From JACKAQ01 sp965227145 (GTDB lineage Bacteria; Calditrichota; Calditrichia; RBG-13-44-9; J075), in assembly GCA_965227145.1 (NCBI GenBank), contig OZ245730.1:5828001-5892000 (forward strand): a stretch of 64,000 nucleotides of DNA, given 5' to 3'. This document shows positions 59,822-64,000 of this stretch, one piece after another (position 1 is the first letter of the stretch; each line of letters begins with the position of its first letter). The notes under the pieces were generated by a model. The model saw nothing but the letters and a program-made list of their open reading frames with translations, did not search any database and was not told the DNA's origin. The position numbers and the translations under genes were made by a program.

Positions 59822-59931
59822 TGATTTAACAGGTGTTTGAGGAGAGTGCGGGTTGTTTCGCTGAAGGCGACATGCCCGAATTTTTCATCGGGCATCGATA
59901 ATTTTGCGCGTCACATTTTATTGTTCAACGG

Positions 59932-60708
59932 TTAATTTCCCGGATCATCCGGATATTGTTCGCCGGAATCGATGGGCGGTTCCAATCCTTCCAATTCTTC
60001 TTCCAGCGACGGCGTCGGGCTTAACATTGCCCGTAAACCTGCCATAAAAACGGAGTTGGACAACGCGGGATTTTCGGCAATTCCGGTCAACATTTGCCGG
60101 CGTTTATCGGGATCGGCTTCGCGAAGCGCTTTGGTTGCGAGGATCGCCACGGCAACATCCGCTTCCTGAAATGACACCCCGTTATTTTGGATCCAGCCCG
60201 ATTTTTTACGCTGATTGCCGACAACTTCCAGCCAGTCGCCATCAATTTTTGAAATGGCGATCATATCCATCGGTTCAAAAATTTTATCGGTTACCGTCAG
60301 CATATCCGGGCGTTGGTGAACATAACTTTTTTGCGTGATGGCCGCCGCACGCGCACCGCGCACCAGCGAGTAAGCGAGTGTCCAGCCTTCTTTACCGTCT
60401 GATAGCTTTATCTTGTGGTATTCCAGGTTTTGGTCGGTTGAGTCGATCGTGCTTTCTCCCAGCCAAATCACGGTTTCGCCGAGCGAAATGGATGCCAGAA
60501 ACTTGCCTTTATCGCGGGAGGGAATCGAGCGCAACACCGCCTGATCCCAAATGCAGATCGTTTCGACGCCCGGTTTTATTTCGCCGGGAAGCTTGATCTC
60601 GTCGCCTTTTTGGACATCGCGATCGCGACTGGCACCGCCGGAATTTTGTTTGCAGGTTGCCAATAATGAAAAACCAATAATAACTGCGGTCAACAGGTAG
60701 CGTTTCAT
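59932..60708 (-). CDS. SH3-like-domain lipoprotein
   Basis: A 258-residue predicted lipoprotein; the signal ends SLLATC. Two bacterial SH3-like segments are visible: about 45-115 (GVETICIWDQAVLRSIPSRD, then GETVIWLGES ... GWTLAYSLVRG) and about 120-180 (SYVHQRPDMLTVTDKIFEPM, then KIDGDWLEVVGNQRKKSGWI). A helical tail with ADVAVAILATKALREADPDK follows and the end is acidic (EEELEGLEPPIDSGEQYPDD). Such domains bind peptidoglycan or peptides in the envelope. It is convergent with the kinase gene and not in an operon. Confidence 0.8.
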   Translation of the reverse strand: MKRYLLTAVIIGFSLLATCKQNSGGASRDRDVQKGDEIKLPGEIKPGVETICIWDQAVLRSIPSRDKGKFLASISLGETVIWLGESTIDSTDQNLEYHKIKLSDGKEGWTLAYSLVRGARAAAITQKSYVHQRPDMLTVTDKIFEPMDMIAISKIDGDWLEVVGNQRKKSGWIQNNGVSFQEADVAVAILATKALREADPDKRRQMLTGIAENPALSNSVFMAGLRAMLSPTPSLEEELEGLEPPIDSGEQYPDDPGN

Positions 60709-60856
60709 ACATCCTCTCTAATTTCAATCATCACGGCACAATATTCTCATAAAAAGAGAAAGATGCAATATTTTCTAATGATTCTATTTCGCCATTTACG
60801 AACTTATATTTTGATCTGTGAAATATGTTGGGAGAAAATAGTGAAGGAGTGTTGTT

Positions 60857-61702
60857 ATGCGAGTGCCCTGGATTGATTGGGTAAAAGTGGACCGGATTAT
60901 CGATAACGCATTGCAGGAAGATATTGGAGAAGGCGACGTAACCACCAATACGTTGTTTGATGAAAGCGAAACGGCTTCGGCGTATTTGATGAGCAAAGCC
61001 ACCGGGATTGTTGCCGGATTGAACATTGCGGAACGGGTTTTTCTGCGATTGGACGCCGGGGTTGAATGGCGCAGCACGGTGGACGAAGGCAGCCGGATCA
61101 AGCCGCGGCAGGTAATTGCGGAATTTTCCGGCAGCCTGCGTGCCCTGCTCACCGGCGAACGACTGGCGTTGAATATCGTTCAACGGCTTTCCGGCATCGC
61201 CACTCAAACCGCCAGATTTATCGAAACGGTTGACGGTCTGCCGGTAAAAATTTTGGATACCCGTAAAACCTTACCGGGACTTCGCGTGTTAGAGAAATAT
61301 GCAGTGGCGGTTGGTGGTGGCACCAATCACCGGTTTGGATTGTTCGATGGCATTATGATAAAGGATAATCACATAAAAATAGCCGGCGGCATTCAGAAAG
61401 CGGTTGCGAAAATGCGGGCATCTAATCCGCGTAACCTGCTCATCGAAGTTGAAACGAGCACTTTGGATGAAGTGAAAGCAGCGCTAGCCGCAGGTGCAGA
61501 TATTATTATGCTGGATAACATGAGCAATGCTACCATGACAGAAGCCGTAAAATTGATTGGAAACAAAGCGATCACCGAAGCTTCCGGTGGCGTAACGCTG
61601 AGCAGTGTGCGCGGCATTGCGGAAACCGGTGTGGGTTGCATATCTGTCGGTGCGCTAACCCATTCCGTACCCGCGTTGGATATTAGTATGTATTTTCGTT
61701 AA
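60857..61702 (+). CDS. nadC: nicotinate-nucleotide pyrophosphorylase (carboxylating)
   Basis: A 281-residue enzyme of NAD synthesis (quinolinate plus PRPP to NaMN). Motifs: IIDNALQEDIGEGDVTTNTL, RIKPRQVIAEFSGSLRALLT followed by GERLALNIVQRLSGIATQT, ILDTRKTLPGLRVLEKYAVA and VGGGTNHRFGLFDGIMIKDN followed by HI, then LIEVETSTLDEV and EASGGVTL. All active-site blocks are present. A GGAG site precedes the ATG. nadA/nadB are not in the window. Confidence 0.97.
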   Translation: MRVPWIDWVKVDRIIDNALQEDIGEGDVTTNTLFDESETASAYLMSKATGIVAGLNIAERVFLRLDAGVEWRSTVDEGSRIKPRQVIAEFSGSLRALLTGERLALNIVQRLSGIATQTARFIETVDGLPVKILDTRKTLPGLRVLEKYAVAVGGGTNHRFGLFDGIMIKDNHIKIAGGIQKAVAKMRASNPRNLLIEVETSTLDEVKAALAAGADIIMLDNMSNATMTEAVKLIGNKAITEASGGVTLSSVRGIAETGVGCISVGALTHSVPALDISMYFR

Positions 61703-61764
61703 TTGTGCTTGCATTTGGTTTTGCCGGCATGTATATTTTGCACCGTTTTGAGGATATAAAAACT

Positions 61765-62055
61765 ATGGCAAAGATAAAACAAACTAAAAAAGAATCGACA
61801 AAAGCTGTTGACACAGCTAATGAAAAAGCGTTTATTTTTCCGCTCGATTCAACCAATTTCATGATTTTGGGATTGGGTGTAGTGTTGATTATTTTGGGCT
61901 ATATTTTTATGGCAATGCCGGATCACCCGGATGATTTTTTGACATTAACGCTTGCCCCGATAATGCTGGCGTTATCCTTTCTGGTTATTATTCCTTTTGG
62001 TTTGATGTACCGGAAAAAAACAGATATCGAAAAAGATGTTTCTCCGGGCGCTTAG
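61765..62055 (+). CDS. DUF3098 two-helix membrane protein
   Basis: A 96-residue membrane protein. The ATG at 61765 follows a GAGG site; a longer reading from 61705 lacks one. The signature FPLDSTNFMILGLGVVLIIL followed by GYIFMAM is DUF3098-like, and a second helix follows (LTLAPIMLALSFLVIIPFGL). The Lys-rich N-terminus is cytoplasmic. In Bacteroidota DUF3098 genes are often near cell-division genes, but ftsX is not seen here. The last 10 bases, including the stop, lie within the tRNA-Val gene. Confidence 0.82.
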   Translation: MAKIKQTKKESTKAVDTANEKAFIFPLDSTNFMILGLGVVLIILGYIFMAMPDHPDDFLTLTLAPIMLALSFLVIIPFGLMYRKKTDIEKDVSPGA

Positions 62056-62122
62056 CTCAGTTGGCTAGAGCATCGCCCTTACAAGGCGAGGGTCACTGGT
62101 TCGAGTCCAGTAGCGCCCACCA
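62046..62122 (+). tRNA. tRNA-Val (anticodon UAC), CCA encoded
   Basis: Acceptor GGGCGCT pairs with AGCGCCC, followed by A and encoded CCA. D-stem GCTC/GAGC, anticodon stem TCGCC/GGCGA with loop CTTACAA (anticodon TAC), T-loop GTTCGAGTC. All stems pair. The 5' end overlaps the stop region of the DUF3098 gene by 10 bases. A terminator follows at once. Confidence 0.98.
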
Positions 62123-62127
62123 CCAAT

Positions 62128-62167
62128 AAACCCCGTAAAATGAATGTTTTACGGGGTTTTGTTTTTT
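62128..62167 (+). terminator. rho-independent terminator after tRNA-Val
   Basis: CCCCGTAAAA (62131-62140) pairs with TTTTACGGGG, followed by TTTTGTTTTTT. Confidence 0.95.
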
Positions 62168-62215
62168 AGGCAATTATTTCCAAATTCAGTTCCGACAATG
62201 TTGCTCCCAGCAATA

Positions 62216-64000
62216 TTAATTCACTCTGAAATCAAACTCCAGATTTTCCTGACGAGATGTTGGGGTTTGTTTGCCACCTGTCAACGCTTTTACTTGCAAT
62301 GTTACAAAATCCCGCAGCTCAGATACCGCGATTTGTCCATCACCATTGCTATCCGCCGCTTTCTGTTGAATGCCGACCAGTACAGAATGAGTAAATACGC
62401 CATTGGCAACCCCCTGACCTTCATATGCAAATTCTTCGCCCCCGGCGGCTGAAATAACCATGGCGCCGGAGCCGCGGTTCAGGTTGGCAAAAAGATTTTG
62501 CATCAGTTGAAACGAATTGCTTAAGCCCACCTTCTTTTTCAGACCGATGACCTCTAAACCCCGGAAAGAACGAACTTTTACGTTGTTGTCAACGATGGTT
62601 GTTTTTGCAGCGAGTATTGTTTCATCACGGTCCACTTCACCCGAATGGCAGGCATCAATCATCATCAATTTTTTGCGGGCGGGAATACCATCCAAAAGAC
62701 CCTCCAGCATTTCGTATGGCAGCCCGTTTTCAGCAGGGTTGCTGAAATCAATATCGGTAGCTGCCAGATAGTAGTTCAGATCCGCATCCAGCAGACCATG
62801 TCCGGCAAAAAATAAAACGATAACATCATCTACCCGGCTTTTGGATAGACTCTTTTTCATGTTTAAAACATTCGCAACGGTTGCTTCACTGTTTAACAAT
62901 TTGATAGGATAAATATTCTGAAACGTTTCCGTATTCCTGGTCAACAGGGCTTCCAAATCGATAGCGTCTTTAGCCGCGTATTCCAGATTGAAACGTTCGT
63001 CCTGGTATTGTGAAACACCGATGGTCACAAGATAGAGATCCGCCGGGGTTTGTGGGCCAGTGTAAACAGTTTCAAATGTTTCCCTCAGGGACTCCGCCCC
63101 GCGTTGATTGACTACTGAAAACTGAATCTTGTTGCGCCCATTTGATAGTGTCAGTTCTATTTGTTCAACAATCGATTGGGTATTGCGCGAACGCAGATCC
63201 AGACCACTGCTGCCATAGATGGGAACATCGTTCACATAAACCTGCAGACGATCCAGATTGTACTTGTTGTCCATGGCGCGCAGCTGAAAGGTCAATTGTT
63301 TGTTCGCGGTCGTAAGGGGAATTGTCGATGAATGCAGAGAAATTTCCGGCAGATGAAAGTCTTTTCCGAGCATTTCTTCGGTAAAATTCATTTTTCTCAG
63401 GCGTTTTTTATAAGCTTGATGATAGGCTTTGACGAGCTCCGGTGACCCATACCCCAATGTTTCAACAACCACATCGGGACGATTCAATCTTAAATCAAAT
63501 TGTTCAAAAGGATACAGCTTATTATCAACCCGAAACGCCACGCCTTTGTGTGCATTTTTAGAGGCCTGGTAATGGAAATCCGAGGTAATCGAGATATAGT
63601 CTTTTTCGCCGATGGCAATGAGCGATGCAATCTGATCGCCGGTAGTCGTGTCGTGAATTTTGGCTTTTCCATCCCAGCCACCAATAGCCATGTATTTGCC
63701 ATCGCCGCTCACGCTTGCTGCTGTCAGGGTTTGAGGCTGTTTCTCGCCGGATATGATTGTTTTGCCGGTTGAGCGGTCGTAAATCATGCATCTGCCGTCA
63801 CCGGTTGAAATCAGCAGGCGTTTACCATCAGAGCTGAAATGCAGGGAGGTAATCCAGATGCGATCGGTTTGGATAATGGTTGGTTTTTCACCGTACTGAA
63901 TATCCCAGATATCGACCTGTCCATGAGCGTTTCCATAGGCAAATTCTTTACTGTCGTGGCTGAAATCGATGGCATACAGAGACTCGCTTTGCGGTAAATT
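62216..64000 (-). CDS. WD40-repeat protein with C-terminal caspase-like (peptidase C14) domain (N-terminus cut by window edge)
   Basis: The frame is open from the right window edge to the stop at 62216, 594 codons. N-terminal WD40-type repeats include FSHDSKEFAYGNAHGQVDIW, LHFSSDGKRLLISTGDGRCM and SVSGDGKYMAIGGWDGKAKI. A beta-rich spacer follows (LRAMDNKYNLDRLQVYVNDV), then a caspase-like domain: YLVTIGVSQYQDERFNLEYA followed by AKDAIDLEALL, VIVLFFAGHGLLDADLNYYL (catalytic His, codon 62800-62798) and LMMIDACHSGEVDRDE (catalytic Cys, codon 62650-62648). The end FVTLQVKALTGGKQTPTSRQ is typical. No signal peptide can be judged because the true start is outside. Similar WD40-caspases are proposed in regulated proteolysis or cell-death systems. 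Confidence 0.92.
   Translation of the reverse strand, partial: NLPQSESLYAIDFSHDSKEFAYGNAHGQVDIWDIQYGEKPTIIQTDRIWITSLHFSSDGKRLLISTGDGRCMIYDRSTGKTIISGEKQPQTLTAASVSGDGKYMAIGGWDGKAKIHDTTTGDQIASLIAIGEKDYISITSDFHYQASKNAHKGVAFRVDNKLYPFEQFDLRLNRPDVVVETLGYGSPELVKAYHQAYKKRLRKMNFTEEMLGKDFHLPEISLHSSTIPLTTANKQLTFQLRAMDNKYNLDRLQVYVNDVPIYGSSGLDLRSRNTQSIVEQIELTLSNGRNKIQFSVVNQRGAESLRETFETVYTGPQTPADLYLVTIGVSQYQDERFNLEYAAKDAIDLEALLTRNTETFQNIYPIKLLNSEATVANVLNMKKSLSKSRVDDVIVLFFAGHGLLDADLNYYLAATDIDFSNPAENGLPYEMLEGLLDGIPARKKLMMIDACHSGEVDRDETILAAKTTIVDNNVKVRSFRGLEVIGLKKKVGLSNSFQLMQNLFANLNRGSGAMVISAAGGEEFAYEGQGVANGVFTHSVLVGIQQKAADSNGDGQIAVSELRDFVTLQVKALTGGKQTPTSRQENLEFDFRVN

Noticed and set aside
1..64000. CRISPR arrays, rRNA, prophage, integrase or complete insertion sequences
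   Set aside because: No regularly spaced repeats, no transposase or phage structural genes and no rRNA signatures were found on either strand.

Overview
The window looks like a chromosomal segment of a flagellated, Gram-negative (diderm) bacterium of the Fibrobacterota-Chlorobiota-Bacteroidota/Calditrichota neighbourhood. The evidence is indirect. Four intact secreted proteins and one broken one end in a C-terminal sorting tail with a YPNPFNP-type motif (type IX secretion/FlgD-Ig-like tail). A TonB-dependent receptor, P- and L-ring flagellar genes, and DUF3570, DUF4266 and DUF3098 proteins are also present. No 16S gene is in the window, so a Calditrichota-like assignment is an inference. Coding is dense on both strands. 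There is no CRISPR array, prophage or recognisable insertion sequence.

Layout. 1-5.4 kb: a nearly complete L-serine dehydratase (cut by the left edge), a DUF1569 protein, a VOC protein and a TonB receptor, all on the minus strand. 5.5-12.6 kb: plus-strand genes for PolX, a class C beta-lactamase-like lipoprotein, a STAS protein, a beta-helix secreted protein, a cupin, a lipoprotein methyltransferase and an AlkD-like protein. 12.6-15.5 kb: a compact minus-strand operon for exported thioredoxin, ApbE, a DUF4266 lipoprotein and a DUF3570 protein. 15.7-18.1 kb: GDPD, a small unknown gene coupled to a degenerate receiver protein behind a sigma-54-type promoter, and a CBS protein. 18.1-26.2 kb: flagellar operon 1 (HDOD, lipoprotein, HDOD-GAF, flgF, flgG, flgA, flgH, flgI, flgJ). 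26.4-38.9 kb: carA behind a possible translation-coupled attenuator, comF, an outer-membrane protein, a PtsN-like protein, succinate-semialdehyde dehydrogenase, DUF2177, secreted proteins including a decayed paralogue, and trpF-trpB. 39.0-46.9 kb: flagellar operon 2 (flgB, flgC, unknown, fliE, fliF, fliG, fliH, fliI, fliJ, motE-like) behind a near-perfect sigma-54 promoter. 47-54.3 kb: CDF transporter, a secreted metallophosphoesterase, DusB, DprA, ObgE and a cold-shock protein. 54.6-64 kb: a PP2C/SpoIIE-type phosphatase, a very unusual histidine kinase with an FG-GAP/UnbV sensor, an SH3-type lipoprotein, NadC, DUF3098, tRNA-Val and a WD40-caspase protein cut by the right edge.

How the parts work together. 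The two flagellar operons encode the rod (FlgB, FlgC, FlgF, FlgG, FliE), MS-ring and switch (FliF, FliG), export ATPase complex (FliH, FliI, FliJ) and P/L rings with chaperone and muramidase (FlgA, FlgI, FlgH, FlgJ). Sigma-54 sites at flgB and at the pseudo-receiver pair suggest a shared regulon.

Best candidates for undescribed biology: the FG-GAP/UnbV-sensor histidine kinase, the thioredoxin-ApbE-DUF4266-DUF3570 operon, the sigma-54-driven pseudo-receiver pair, the carA leader, and the His-rich lipoprotein methyltransferase. All functional statements come from reading translated sequence and family knowledge; no database search was run.
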